Shown: positions 36,747 to 45,803 of the stretch, in pieces
How the letters are laid out: each line of letters begins with the position of its first letter
Numbering within the stretch: position 1 is the stretch's first letter
NCBI RefSeq assembly: GCF_016881005.1
Contig: NZ_JACOPV010000013.1
Span: forward strand, 1 to 64,000
Reading direction: 5' to 3'
Length of the DNA stretch: 64,000 bases
Source: Pseudomonas arcuscaelestis
GTDB taxonomy: Bacteria > Pseudomonadota > Gammaproteobacteria > Pseudomonadales > Pseudomonadaceae
The notes under the pieces: model-generated
Databases searched by the model: none
The model's input: the letters and a program-made list of their open reading frames with translations, nothing else
What the model was told of the DNA's origin: nothing
Program-made: the position numbers and the translations under genes

Positions 36747-37658
36747 ATGACAGCGCCAAATCCGTTTCAGGTTCAGGCTTTCAGTACCGCTACAGTGATC
36801 GAGCAAGAGCGCGCCTCGCCCAATTGGAGCGTGCAGTACCAGCAGATGTCGCCGGGGCATTTTGAGGGGCGTATACGCTGCCTGGAGCTTGAAGGCGTAG
36901 AGATCTACGAAGAGTCCATGAACACGCGGGTAGAGCAGAGTTTTCACGCTCCCAGCGGGGCCTTGACCTTCTGTTTTGACCGCACGGACAACAGCCTTTA
37001 CTTGCTCAACGGTGAAAGCCGCAACATCTGGATTACGCCAGAGAACTACCAGGAAGTGGCGGTGGTGTTCGGCCCCGAGTTTGTCCAGCGCCACGGTGTG
37101 GATATCGCCAGGCTCGAAGGGCTGTTCATGGCGCCGCTCAACTCGAGGCAGACCGCATTGTTCGGCGGTTGGTTAAGCAGCACCTTGACCCGCCTGGGGC
37201 AGGAAATTGATCCGCCCAGCCGCGAAGCCCTGACCGAGCAGTTGCTCCAGGATTGCCTGTACATACTCGACAGCGCCAGTGTTTGCCTGGACCGCAGCGC
37301 ATTGGGGCGGCGCACCGAAGAACGCACGATCATGCGCCGTATCAGCCAATGGGCTGCCGACTGCCCGGAAGAGACGCTCAACCTGCTGGAGTTGGCGCAG
37401 GTTGCCGAGGTGCCATTGCGTCAGTTGCAGCAGGCCTTCAAGACCTACACCGGGATGACGCCGGCAAACTGGTTGCGTTTGCGTCGCCTGAACAGCGCGC
37501 GCCGTGAGTTGTTGAGCGCTCGACCCGGTGCCAGCACCGTCGCGGAAGTCGCCATGCATTGGTCATTCTGGCACTTGGGGCGCTTCTCTAATAGCTATCA
37601 GCAATTGTTCAAAGAGCTGCCTAGTGAAACGCTGAAACGAACGCAGCAGCGCAACTGA
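36747..37658 (+). CDS. AraC-family transcriptional regulator
   Basis: A 303-residue regulator with an unclassified N-terminal sensing region and a C-terminal double helix-turn-helix domain (about residues 205-300). The second motif reads VAEVAMHWSFWHLGRFSNSYQQLFKELPSETLKR, a typical AraC end. It is divergent from the polyamine operon over 173 bp, which makes it the likely local activator. The ATG at 36747 is used because the 40 codons upstream carry the putative regulatory palindrome and no domain sequence. Confidence 0.87.
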   Translation: MTAPNPFQVQAFSTATVIEQERASPNWSVQYQQMSPGHFEGRIRCLELEGVEIYEESMNTRVEQSFHAPSGALTFCFDRTDNSLYLLNGESRNIWITPENYQEVAVVFGPEFVQRHGVDIARLEGLFMAPLNSRQTALFGGWLSSTLTRLGQEIDPPSREALTEQLLQDCLYILDSASVCLDRSALGRRTEERTIMRRISQWAADCPEETLNLLELAQVAEVPLRQLQQAFKTYTGMTPANWLRLRRLNSARRELLSARPGASTVAEVAMHWSFWHLGRFSNSYQQLFKELPSETLKRTQQRN

Positions 37659-37750
37659 GCCGACAACTGCATGGCATCTGACCCTGTCGGCCATAGGCCC
37701 TGCAGTGGTATGTTCTGTCCGATAAATGAAGTCGATAGATTGGAAAGACC

Positions 37751-38620
37751 ATGCCAAGAGCCTCACACCAAGACCTGCGTCGCGCGTTTCGTAAACTCCT
37801 TGCTTCTCCCGCCTGTTACCACACGGCTTCCGTGTTTGACCCGATGTCGGCGCGTATCGCCGCTGATCTGGGGTTCGAGGTGGGCATTCTCGGTGGTTCG
37901 GTCGCATCCCTGCAGGTGCTTGCTGCACCTGATTTTGCCCTGATCACCCTTAGCGAATTTGCCGAACAGGCGACGCGCATTGGCCGTGTGGCCCAATTGC
38001 CGGTGATTGCCGACGCCGACCATGGCTATGGCAACGCCTTGAACGTAATGCGCACGGTCACTGAACTTGAGCGTGCCGGAATCGCGGCGCTGACCATCGA
38101 GGACACGCTGCTGCCCGCTCAATTCGGGCGCAAGTCCACCGACCTGATCAGCATTGCCGAAGGTGTCGGCAAGATCCGTGCGGCGCTGGAGGCGCGTGTC
38201 GATCCCGAGCTTGCGATCATTGCGCGCACCAACGCTGCGTTGATTCCGGTTGAGGAAGTCATTGCCCGCACCGTGGCGTATCAGAATGCCGGTGCCGATG
38301 GCCTGTGCATGGTCGGCATTCGTGATTTTGACCACCTTGAACAGATCGCCAAGCACCTGAGCGTGCCGTTGATGCTGGTGACCTACGGCAATCCGCAATT
38401 GCACGATGATGCGCGCCTGGCGCAGTTGGGAGTGCGCATTGCCGTGGACGGTCATGGCGCTTATTTTGCGGCGATCAAGGCGACCTATGATTGCCTGCGC
38501 GAACAGCGCCGCATCACCAGCAGTGCCTCGGACCTGAGTGCCACCGAACTTACCCATACTTACACGGTGCCTGGCGACTATATCGTCTGGGCTCGTGAGT
38601 TCATGGACGTCAACGAATAG
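37751..38620 (+). CDS. Oxaloacetate decarboxylase, PEP mutase/isocitrate lyase superfamily (PA4872-type)
   Basis: A 289-residue TIM-barrel enzyme, close along its whole length to P. aeruginosa PA4872, which was shown to decarboxylate oxaloacetate. Visible family motifs are GILGGSVASLQVLAAPDFALITL near the N-terminus, the metal-binding DADHGYGNALN, and IEDTLLPAQFGRKSTDL. The start MPRASHQDLR matches that of PA4872. It stands alone between the AraC gene and a DUF945 gene, both on the same strand. A link to polyamine carbon flow is only a guess. Confidence 0.92.
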   Translation: MPRASHQDLRRAFRKLLASPACYHTASVFDPMSARIAADLGFEVGILGGSVASLQVLAAPDFALITLSEFAEQATRIGRVAQLPVIADADHGYGNALNVMRTVTELERAGIAALTIEDTLLPAQFGRKSTDLISIAEGVGKIRAALEARVDPELAIIARTNAALIPVEEVIARTVAYQNAGADGLCMVGIRDFDHLEQIAKHLSVPLMLVTYGNPQLHDDARLAQLGVRIAVDGHGAYFAAIKATYDCLREQRRITSSASDLSATELTHTYTVPGDYIVWAREFMDVNE

Positions 38621-38671
38621 GCCCATGGCCTTGCTGCAACAACTCTCAAAAATGGACAAGCGGAACAATTC

Positions 38672-40162
38672 ATGAAGAAGACAGTAGGTGTACTTTCCGG
38701 GCTCGTAGTCGCCGTGGCAGCAGTTTGCACGGCGGGTGCCTGGTACACCGGTAAGCAACTCCCGGCGGTGCTCGAGCAGGCTATGGTGCAGGCCAATATC
38801 CAGCTCAAACAGTCCGCTGGCAATATGACCGTGGAGCTGGCATCGCTGGATTCGCACCTGTTCTCGAGCACCGCGCACTACCGGGTGAAGGTCAAGGACA
38901 TGGTGGTTGGCGATCAGCTCAAGAGCTTTGAGTTCGGCATCGTCGATCGCATCGAGCACGGCCCCTTGCCCTGGACCCGGGTCAAGGCGTTGAAGCTCAT
39001 GCCAGTGATGGCGGCGAGTAACTATGCACTGGAAAAAGATGCTGTCACCGCTGAGTGGTTTGCCGCCAGTGGCGATGTGGCGCCGGTATACGGGCAGAAC
39101 AGCCTGGGTTACGACGGTTCTACCGATGGCACCCTGGTCATGCCGCCCATGGAGTTGAAAGAGGCAGGTGTCACGCGCATCAAGTTCTCCGGATTGCAGG
39201 TGCAGGCAACGGGTACCAAGGATGCCGAACAGGCCAGGTTCACCGGCGATTCGGCTAGTTTGGTCCTGAACCTGGAGGACGCAGACGACGTGCCCATGAA
39301 GGTGGAACTCAAGGACTTGCGTCTGTTTGGCAACCTGACCAAGACACCCCATGGTTTCTATGTTGGCACTATGAACATGGGCATGGGAGAGGTCAGCGCG
39401 TTGCTGGGTGAGCAGCAGAAAGTGCTGTTGATGAAGCGTCTTGAGCAAAACAACGAATACCAGGCTGACGGCGACAAGCTGTCCGGCACCATGGCCTACA
39501 AGGTTGGCGATATCAACTTTGATGGCAAGCCGGTAGGTTCCGGGGCAATGCACTGGAGCATCAAAAATCTTGATGTGCCAGCCATGCAGGCACTGGCTGC
39601 CTGGTACCAGACCCGATTGCCCGAGTTCCAAGCAGCTGCTGCACAGGGTGATGCGCTGCCATCACTGCCAATGACCGAAGCAGAAAAAGCCCAGGTCAGC
39701 GCCCACGTTCAGCAAATGCTGGCCGCCAAGCCGCAAATTGCCCTGGACGATTTTTCGTTCAAGACGGCCAACGGTGAAAGCCATTTCAGCTTGAGTGTTC
39801 AGTTGGGCAAGCCGGCTTCGCTGGAATTGCCGACGGCTGAGCTGTATCAGCAAATGATTACCCAGGTGCAGAGCAAACTGCAGGTGTCCAAACCCATGAT
39901 CGGTGACCTGGCCACATTGCAGGCACGCCTGGAAGGCCAAAGCGATGCGCAGATGCTCTCCCAGCAGGCAGCGCAGGCTGGCGAAATGGTTGGCATGATG
40001 GCGCTGCAGAGCCGCATGGCTACGGTGCAGGGTAACGATATCCTTGCCAATCTGCACTACGCCGAAGGCATGGTTGACTTCAACGGCCAGAAAATGACCG
40101 TCGAGCAGTTCGCCAGCCTGATCATGGCCCACCTCGGCGCGATGCAGCCGACGGAAGGCTAA
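38672..40162 (+). CDS. YdgA/DUF945-family periplasmic protein
   Basis: A 496-residue protein of the DUF945 (YdgA) family, function unknown. It has one N-terminal hydrophobic segment (about residues 5-24, VLSGLVVAVAAVCTAGAWYTG) followed by a long domain of alternating strands, repeated VKVKDMVVG/VKVELKDLRLFG-type segments and a glutamine/alanine-rich helical end. A membrane-anchored periplasmic location is likely. An imperfect hairpin (GCCTTGGGGCG/CGCCCCTAGGC, 40169-40200) follows the stop and may end transcription. Confidence 0.87.
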   Translation: MKKTVGVLSGLVVAVAAVCTAGAWYTGKQLPAVLEQAMVQANIQLKQSAGNMTVELASLDSHLFSSTAHYRVKVKDMVVGDQLKSFEFGIVDRIEHGPLPWTRVKALKLMPVMAASNYALEKDAVTAEWFAASGDVAPVYGQNSLGYDGSTDGTLVMPPMELKEAGVTRIKFSGLQVQATGTKDAEQARFTGDSASLVLNLEDADDVPMKVELKDLRLFGNLTKTPHGFYVGTMNMGMGEVSALLGEQQKVLLMKRLEQNNEYQADGDKLSGTMAYKVGDINFDGKPVGSGAMHWSIKNLDVPAMQALAAWYQTRLPEFQAAAAQGDALPSLPMTEAEKAQVSAHVQQMLAAKPQIALDDFSFKTANGESHFSLSVQLGKPASLELPTAELYQQMITQVQSKLQVSKPMIGDLATLQARLEGQSDAQMLSQQAAQAGEMVGMMALQSRMATVQGNDILANLHYAEGMVDFNGQKMTVEQFASLIMAHLGAMQPTEG

Positions 40163-40399
40163 AGGCAAGCCTTGGGGCGGCCTGGTCGTCGCCCCTAGGC
40201 CTGTTTCACTAAAAAAACCTTTTGAATTCATCCGATTAACTGTAGCCTTCGGCATCCCATAAAAACCCGAGGCCGCAGAAGGTCTTTGGTTCCGCCTGCC
40301 ATGTCATTGTGTACGTTGCTTGCGGAGCCTGTAGCCGATTTGCCAGGGCTCGGTGATACACTCGGCTTACGCGCACAAGCGCCTGCAGGTCCAGCGATC

Positions 40400-41458
40400 A
40401 TGACCCAGATTTCCGAACGCCTTTTGGTGCAAGCCCACCTCGATGCCAAGCAGCCCAAGCCGCTGACGCCCGAGCAAGAGGCCGACTACCGCGCCGCCAT
40501 CGCCGCCGAACTCAAGGCGCAGAATGCGGTGCTGGTTGCCCATTACTACTGTGATCCTGTGATTCAGGCACTGGCCGAGGAAACCGGCGGCTGCGTGTCT
40601 GACTCTCTGGAAATGGCTCGCTTCGGCAACAAGCACGAAGCCAGTACCGTGATTGTCGCCGGCGTGCGCTTCATGGGCGAGACGGCAAAAATCCTCAATC
40701 CCGAAAAGCGTGTGCTGATGCCCACCCTGGAAGCGACGTGCTCGCTAGACCTGGGCTGCCCGGTAGAGGAATTCTCGGCTTTTTGCGACAAGCACCCGGA
40801 GCGAACCGTGGTGGTCTATGCCAACACTTCGGCGGCGGTCAAGGCCCGGGCCGATTGGGTGGTGACCTCAAGCTGTGCGCTGGAAATCGTCGAGAGCCTG
40901 ATGGACAACGGCGAAACCATTATCTGGGGCCCGGACCAACACCTGGGGCGCTACATCCAGAAGCAGACCGGCGCCGATATGCTGCTTTGGGACGGTGCCT
41001 GTATCGTTCACGAAGAGTTCAAGTCACGCCAGCTGGAAGACATGAAGGCGCTGTATCCGGATGCCGCGATCCTGGTGCACCCTGAATCGCCGGAGTCGGT
41101 GATCGATCTGGCGGATGCGGTTGGCTCTACCAGCCAGTTGATCGCCGCAGCGCAAACCATGCCGAACAAAACCTTCATTGTCGCCACCGACCGCGGCATC
41201 TTCTACAAGATGCAGCAGCTGTGCCCGGACAAGGTGTTCATTGAAGCGCCTACGGCCGGCAACGGTGCTGCTTGCCGCAGTTGTGCCCATTGCCCGTGGA
41301 TGGCCATGAATACGCTGGAACGCACGCTGCAGTGCCTGCGCGAAGGCAGCAACGAGATCTTCGTGGAGCCTGCACTGATTCCCCAGGCGATCAAGCCGCT
41401 CAAGCGCATGCTCGATTTCACCCAGGCTGCGCGGATGAAACTGTCCGGCAACGCCTGA
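40400..41458 (+). CDS. nadA: Quinolinate synthase
   Basis: Iron-sulfur enzyme that condenses iminoaspartate with dihydroxyacetone phosphate to quinolinate in NAD synthesis. The 352-residue product (same length as in P. aeruginosa) shows the three cluster-cysteine regions EATCSLDLGC, TSSCALEI and CRSCAHCPWMAMN, and the substrate segment VAHYYCDPVIQ. The ATG at 40400 begins MTQISERLLVQAH; the upstream part of the open frame is not NadA. It begins the second core-genome run, convergent with bepA. Confidence 0.96.
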   Translation: MTQISERLLVQAHLDAKQPKPLTPEQEADYRAAIAAELKAQNAVLVAHYYCDPVIQALAEETGGCVSDSLEMARFGNKHEASTVIVAGVRFMGETAKILNPEKRVLMPTLEATCSLDLGCPVEEFSAFCDKHPERTVVVYANTSAAVKARADWVVTSSCALEIVESLMDNGETIIWGPDQHLGRYIQKQTGADMLLWDGACIVHEEFKSRQLEDMKALYPDAAILVHPESPESVIDLADAVGSTSQLIAAAQTMPNKTFIVATDRGIFYKMQQLCPDKVFIEAPTAGNGAACRSCAHCPWMAMNTLERTLQCLREGSNEIFVEPALIPQAIKPLKRMLDFTQAARMKLSGNA

Positions 41459-41506
41459 GGGCTTCTTCGCTCACTGTCTGTTGTCGAAACCGGTGTAGCC
41501 GTCGAT

Positions 41507-41541
41507 GGGACTGCCCTGCAGTCCCTCGCGGATAGATCCGC
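41507..41541. repeat. Two adjacent small hairpins between nadA and bepA
   Basis: GGGACTGC-CCT-GCAGTCCC (41507-41525) is a perfect eight-base stem, followed at once by GCGGAT-AG-ATCCGC (41528-41541). They lie between convergent genes and resemble REP-type elements of fluorescent pseudomonads; no T-run is present. Confidence 0.5.
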
Positions 41542-41561
41542 TCGCTCACAGACGGTTGTTC

Positions 41562-42995
41562 TCAGCGCATCATGTCCTTGACCATTCGCTGCTGCTCCAG
41601 CAGCTCGCGTTGACGCGCATCGATTTTCGAGGCCAACACAAAGTTGCTGCCGGCACGTTGCTTGGCATAGTCGAGTTGCTGCAGCGCCTGGTCGAAATCG
41701 CCCACCAGGGCGAAATATTCGGCGCGCGCCTGATGCAGGCCGATGGTGTTGCCGGAAAGCCCGCGCACTTCGGCAACGTCGTACCAGACATCCGGGTCAT
41801 CCGGGCGACTCTTGAGCAGGGCGTCCAGGGCCTTTTCTGCTTCAGGCGCGCGGTTCTGTTTGAGCAGCAGGTCAATTCGCGCCTGCTGCAGCGGGTAGTT
41901 CCCTGGATACAGTGCGCGCATGCGCTCGATCCGTTGCTGGGCATCGGCCAGGCGATTGTTGGTAACGTCGAGGTCGATTTGGGCCAGGTTGTAGGTGACG
42001 TCGTTGGGCGCTTTGGCCAGCAGGGGCTTGAGGGCATCTCGCGCTTCGTTGAGACGGCCACCTTTGATCAACGCCAGCGCCAGGCCGTAGCGGGCCGAGT
42101 CCAGGTTCGGGTTTTCATCCAGCTGCGCCCGGAAGCGTTTGGCTGCAAGCCCCGGGGTGCCCTCGTAGATCAGCGCAACGCGAGCCCGAATCAACTGGTA
42201 GCGCTGGCTGTCCTCAGTACCACCCTTGGGCGCTTGTTCGGCGCGGTTGCGGGTGTCGGCGATACGCGACTCGGTTACCGGGTGTGTGAGGAGGAATTCC
42301 GGTGGCTTGGCGTCATAGCGGTACTGGCGCATCAGGCGTTCGAACATGCTCGGCATGTTGCGTGGGTCGTATCCGGCTTTCTCCAGGTTGAGAATGCCGA
42401 TGCGGTCGGCCTCTTGTTCGTTCTGGCGCGAGAAGCGCCGTTGTTCCTGGATAGCGGCTGCCTGGGTGCCGGCAATCGCGGCGATACCGGCATCACCGGC
42501 ACCGGCTGCGGCAGCCACGATGCCTGCCAGCAACGCCGCCATCATCGGCAGTTGCATCCGCTGCTGGGCTTCGACGCCTCGAGCAAAGTGGCGCTGCGAC
42601 AAGTGCGCCAGTTCGTGGGCCAGTACCGAGGCATATTCGCCTTCGGTCTGCGCATTGAGGAACAAGCCGCCGTTGACCCCAACAATCCCACCCGGGGCGG
42701 CAAAGGCGTTGAGCTCGCGGCTGTCGATCAGGACAAATTCCAGGCGGCGGTCCTGCAACTGACTGGTTTCAGCCAGGCGATAGACGCTGGTTTCGACATA
42801 GTCCTTGAGTTGCGGGTCATTGAGCTGGTTGATGTTGCCCCGTAGCAGACTGAGCCAGGCACGACCTAACTGGTGTTCCTGTTGCGGAGAGACAATGGCA
42901 GAACTGGCGTCGCCAAGTGACGGCAGGTCGTCGGCATGACTGGGGAGCGCCATCAAACAGGCCAGCGTCAGCAGGGTAGGGCGCAGTAAATTCAT
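41562..42995 (-). CDS. bepA: Periplasmic M48 metalloprotease/chaperone BepA
   Basis: Periplasmic zinc protease that helps assemble or degrades misfolded LptD and other outer-membrane proteins. The 477-residue product has a signal peptide (about residues 1-21), the zinc motif HELAH in SVLAHELAHLSQRHFA, glycine-rich GVNGGLFLN, and a C-terminal TPR domain (about 270-460). The ATG at 42995 gives a clean signal peptide; an in-frame TTG seven codons earlier is less likely. Its position beside nadA and the tusA-like gene matches P. aeruginosa PA1005. Confidence 0.92.
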   Translation of the reverse strand: MNLLRPTLLTLACLMALPSHADDLPSLGDASSAIVSPQQEHQLGRAWLSLLRGNINQLNDPQLKDYVETSVYRLAETSQLQDRRLEFVLIDSRELNAFAAPGGIVGVNGGLFLNAQTEGEYASVLAHELAHLSQRHFARGVEAQQRMQLPMMAALLAGIVAAAAGAGDAGIAAIAGTQAAAIQEQRRFSRQNEQEADRIGILNLEKAGYDPRNMPSMFERLMRQYRYDAKPPEFLLTHPVTESRIADTRNRAEQAPKGGTEDSQRYQLIRARVALIYEGTPGLAAKRFRAQLDENPNLDSARYGLALALIKGGRLNEARDALKPLLAKAPNDVTYNLAQIDLDVTNNRLADAQQRIERMRALYPGNYPLQQARIDLLLKQNRAPEAEKALDALLKSRPDDPDVWYDVAEVRGLSGNTIGLHQARAEYFALVGDFDQALQQLDYAKQRAGSNFVLASKIDARQRELLEQQRMVKDMMR

Positions 42996-43103
42996 GCACA
43001 AAGCTCTGGTCGACAAAGAACCTTACTGTAGCTGGCTCACACGTTGGCGACCAGTGGCGGTATTCTACGAAGCTTGTTCGAATGTGCCTGCCTGGAGTCC
43101 CTG

Positions 43104-43343
43104 ATGAGCGATACCCTGACGTTTGACGCTGAACTCGACGCCTGTGGCCTGAACTGCCCGCTGCCGTTGCTCAAGGCGAAGATGGAGCTCAATCGCCTGG
43201 CCAGCGGTGCGGTGCTCAAGGTGCTGGCCACCGATGCCGGGTCGCAGCGCGATTTTCGCACTTTTGCCAAATTGGCCGGTCATACGCTGCTGCTCGAAAC
43301 AGCAGAAGAAGGTGTGTACACCTATTGGCTGCGCAAAGCCTGA
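43104..43343 (+). CDS. TusA-like sulfur carrier (PA1006-type)
   Basis: A 79-residue TusA-fold protein with the cysteine motif CGLNCPLPLLKAK; C18 in CPLP is the persulfide-carrying position, and C14 is an additional cysteine. The P. aeruginosa ortholog PA1006 is needed for nitrate respiration and molybdenum cofactor homeostasis and accepts sulfur from IscS; that is literature knowledge. The ATG at 43104 has GGAG upstream. perM follows after 22 bp, so the two probably share a transcript. Confidence 0.92.
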   Translation: MSDTLTFDAELDACGLNCPLPLLKAKMELNRLASGAVLKVLATDAGSQRDFRTFAKLAGHTLLLETAEEGVYTYWLRKA

Positions 43344-43365
43344 GTTTTTTACCTAAGGATCGTTA

Positions 43366-44436
43366 ATGTTCAAGGTGCTTCGCGACTGGATGCAGCGCTA
43401 CTTCTCCGATGAAGAGGCCGTGGTGCTGGTGGTCTTGTTGGTTCTGGCTTTTACCGCTGTCCTGACGCTGGGCGGCATGCTGGCGCCAGTGCTCGCCGGC
43501 ATGGTCCTGGCGTTCCTCATGCAAGGTCTGGTCAATGCCCTGGAGCGTCTGCATGTGCCGACACGTTATGCCGTAGGCATGGTCTTTACCCTGTTCATGG
43601 GCGCCTTGGCGGTGTTTCTGCTGGTGTTGGTGCCGTTGCTCTGGCATCAGTTGATCACCCTGTTCAACGAGCTGCCGGGCATGCTTGGCAAGTGGCAGTC
43701 GTTGCTCCTACTGCTGCCTGAGCGTTATCCGCACCTGGTGTCTGACGAACAAGTGCTGCAGGCCATCGAGGTGATGCGTGGCGAAATTGGCAAGTTTGGC
43801 CAGTGGGCACTGACCTTCTCGCTGTCCAGCTTGCCGCTGCTGGTCAACATCATGATTTACCTGGTGCTGGTGCCGATCCTGGTGTTCTTCTTCCTCAAGG
43901 ATCGCGAACTGATTGCCCGTTGGGTCAGTGGCTACCTGCCGCGTGAGCGGACGTTGCTGAATCGGGTGTCCGAGGAAATGAACCGGCAGATCGCCAACTA
44001 CATTCGCGGCAAGGGTATCGAGATCCTGATCTGCGGCGTGGCGACCTACATCGCCTTCATCGCCCTGGGACTCAACTACGCGGCGCTGCTGGCGTTGTTG
44101 GTGGGGTTCTCGGTCGTGGTGCCTTATGTTGGCGCCGTCGTGGTGACTGTGCCGGTTACCCTGATTGCGCTGTTCCAGTGGGGCTGGGGCGATCAGTTCA
44201 TCTACCTGATGGCGGTGTACGCGATCATCCAGGCATTGGATGGCAACGTGCTGGTGCCACTGCTGTTCTCCGAAGCGGTCAGCCTGCACCCGGTGGCGAT
44301 CATTTGCGCGGTGTTGTTGTTTGGCGGGTTGTGGGGCTTCTGGGGGATATTCTTTGCAATCCCGCTGGCAACCTTGTTCAAGGCTGTGCTGGATGCCTGG
44401 CCAAAGCATGAGCCGGCGGTCGCGCCGTTGTTGTGA
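43366..44436 (+). CDS. PerM/AI-2E-family membrane permease
   Basis: A 356-residue integral membrane protein of the AI-2 exporter (AI-2E, TqsA/PerM) family with about seven to eight hydrophobic helices. A conserved cytoplasmic segment (KDRELIARWVSGYLPRERTLLNRVSEEMNRQIANYIRGK) and the C-terminal LFGGLWGFWGIFFAIPLATLFKAV are typical. Despite the family name, substrates of most members are unknown. It follows the tusA-like gene and is convergent with bcp across a perfect 20-bp hairpin. Confidence 0.9.
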   Translation: MFKVLRDWMQRYFSDEEAVVLVVLLVLAFTAVLTLGGMLAPVLAGMVLAFLMQGLVNALERLHVPTRYAVGMVFTLFMGALAVFLLVLVPLLWHQLITLFNELPGMLGKWQSLLLLLPERYPHLVSDEQVLQAIEVMRGEIGKFGQWALTFSLSSLPLLVNIMIYLVLVPILVFFFLKDRELIARWVSGYLPRERTLLNRVSEEMNRQIANYIRGKGIEILICGVATYIAFIALGLNYAALLALLVGFSVVVPYVGAVVVTVPVTLIALFQWGWGDQFIYLMAVYAIIQALDGNVLVPLLFSEAVSLHPVAIICAVLLFGGLWGFWGIFFAIPLATLFKAVLDAWPKHEPAVAPLL

Positions 44437-44440
44437 AAGC

Positions 44441-44490
44441 ATCGCGGGGCCAGTCGAGTCAGCGCTGCGTGACTCGACTGGCCCCGCGAT
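44441..44490. repeat. Perfect 20-bp inverted repeat between perM and bcp
   Basis: Bases 44441-44460 are the exact reverse complement of 44471-44490 around a ten-base loop; the arm begins ATCGCGGGGC and ends AGTCGAGTC. It fills most of the gap between two convergent genes. No T-run follows on either strand, so it may block transcription by structure or be a REP-derived element. Confidence 0.8.
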
Positions 44491-44497
44491 TGGCGAC

Positions 44498-44971
44498 TCA
44501 GGCCTGGTTCAGTGCCTGCGCTTGAGCCAACACTGCATCCACATGCCCAGGCACCTTCACCCCGCGCCACGCCTTGCGCAGCACGCCATTCTTGTCGATC
44601 AGGAAAGTGCTGCGATCAACGCCCATGTATTCCTTGCCGTAAAGCTTCTTCAGCTTGATCACATCGAACAGTTGGCACAGGGCCTCGTCCTTGTCGCTGA
44701 TCAGCTCGAACGGGAAGGCCTGCTTGGCCTTGAAGTTCTCATGAGACTTGATGCCGTCGCGGGAAACACCGAACACCACGGTGTTGGCTGCTTCGAAGGC
44801 TGCATGCTGATCACGGAAGCCTTGGCCCTCCGTTGTGCATCCCGGCGTGCTGTCCTTGGGGTAGAAGTACAGCACCACTTGCTTGCCTTTGAGATCAGCC
44901 AGGCTGACGGTCTGGCCGCTGGTGGCCAGCGCCTGGAAATCGGCGACGGGTTGGTCGAGTTCAACGGCCAT
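44498..44971 (-). CDS. bcp: Thioredoxin-dependent peroxiredoxin Bcp/PrxQ
   Basis: Reduces hydroperoxides using thioredoxin. The 157-residue product has the peroxidatic cysteine C45 in DSTPGCTTEGQGFRD. The resolving cysteine found five residues later in E. coli Bcp (C50) is Q50 here; another cysteine, C99 in EALCQLFD, could resolve instead. The ATG at 44971 starts the conserved MAVELDQPVADF; the 12 codons upstream are inside the gcvR-bcp gap. It follows gcvR on the same strand by 11 bp. Confidence 0.93.
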   Translation of the reverse strand: MAVELDQPVADFQALATSGQTVSLADLKGKQVVLYFYPKDSTPGCTTEGQGFRDQHAAFEAANTVVFGVSRDGIKSHENFKAKQAFPFELISDKDEALCQLFDVIKLKKLYGKEYMGVDRSTFLIDKNGVLRKAWRGVKVPGHVDAVLAQAQALNQA

Positions 44972-44982
44972 GGAAAGCTTCC

Positions 44983-45543
44983 TTACAGTGGGTTCTGTGG
45001 GCGCCAAGGTTCGATCAGCGCATCCAGGTTCAGGGCGTCGGAGAAATCCAGGAACTGGTCACGCAGCCAACTGATTTGAGTACCGGCCGGCAGGGTCACG
45101 GTAAAGGTGGCATTGAGCATGGTGCCGCCGGTCTGTGGCGCCTGGTAGGTATCGCACGTGAGGTTTTCCAGTTCGACGTGGTGGTCGATAAAGAACTGGC
45201 ACAGCTCGTTGATGATGTCCGGACGATAGGCTGCACTGACATAGGCCACATAGGGCAGCGCCAGCGGGCGCACTTCAAGCTCGGCACTGCGCACCACATT
45301 TACCGTGAAGGTGTGTTTCTTGGCCAGGCCAGGCAGGGCTGCTTCGAAGCGAGCCAGGGCATCCCAACTGCCGGAGACCTGCAAGACCAGGGCGCTGCAT
45401 TCGCCGTGACGGGTCAGGCGCGAGGTGACGACCGAGCAGCGATTGTCGTTACTGGCCCGGCACAGGATGTTGGTCAGTTCCATGGGATTGGCACCCAGGG
45501 CACTGATGACAAGGAATTGTTCGCGAACGGTGGGGGTGGACAT
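44983..45543 (-). CDS. gcvR: Glycine cleavage system regulator GcvR-like, two ACT domains
   Basis: A 186-residue protein with two ACT domains (about residues 8-80 and 95-170), the plan of GcvR, which in E. coli binds the activator GcvA to repress glycine cleavage genes. The first domain starts FLVISALGANPMELTNILCRASNDNRCSVV. In this locus it sits upstream of bcp and divergent from dapA, as PA1009 does. The regulatory partner in Pseudomonas is not certain. The ATG at 45543 is preceded by AGGAATGC. Confidence 0.88.
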   Translation of the reverse strand: MSTPTVREQFLVISALGANPMELTNILCRASNDNRCSVVTSRLTRHGECSALVLQVSGSWDALARFEAALPGLAKKHTFTVNVVRSAELEVRPLALPYVAYVSAAYRPDIINELCQFFIDHHVELENLTCDTYQAPQTGGTMLNATFTVTLPAGTQISWLRDQFLDFSDALNLDALIEPWRPQNPL

Positions 45544-45803
45544 GCAGCATTCCTAAAGCGATGAGCGGTCGGTACCTGACGACTCAGAACGGCGGGAAGG
45601 CGTGGTCCCGGGGCTCAGGATCGAGGCTTTGGGCACTGCCTGCGCAGGTTGTCGGCAGCCCGGCGGGCCACTGTGTACCGATCAAAGAGAGAAGGGTAGC
45701 GAAAATGGTCGCCGAGGGGAATGCTCCAGCCTCCAGCTTTGCTTGTGCAAGGCCGATGGCGCCAGTACCATTACCGCTCTCTTTTTCCGGCAGGAGCAGT
45801 TTC

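Noticed and set aside
37763..39631. 622-codon minus-strand frame
   Set aside because: It spans two clear plus-strand genes (oxaloacetate decarboxylase and DUF945) and has no domain or ribosome site.
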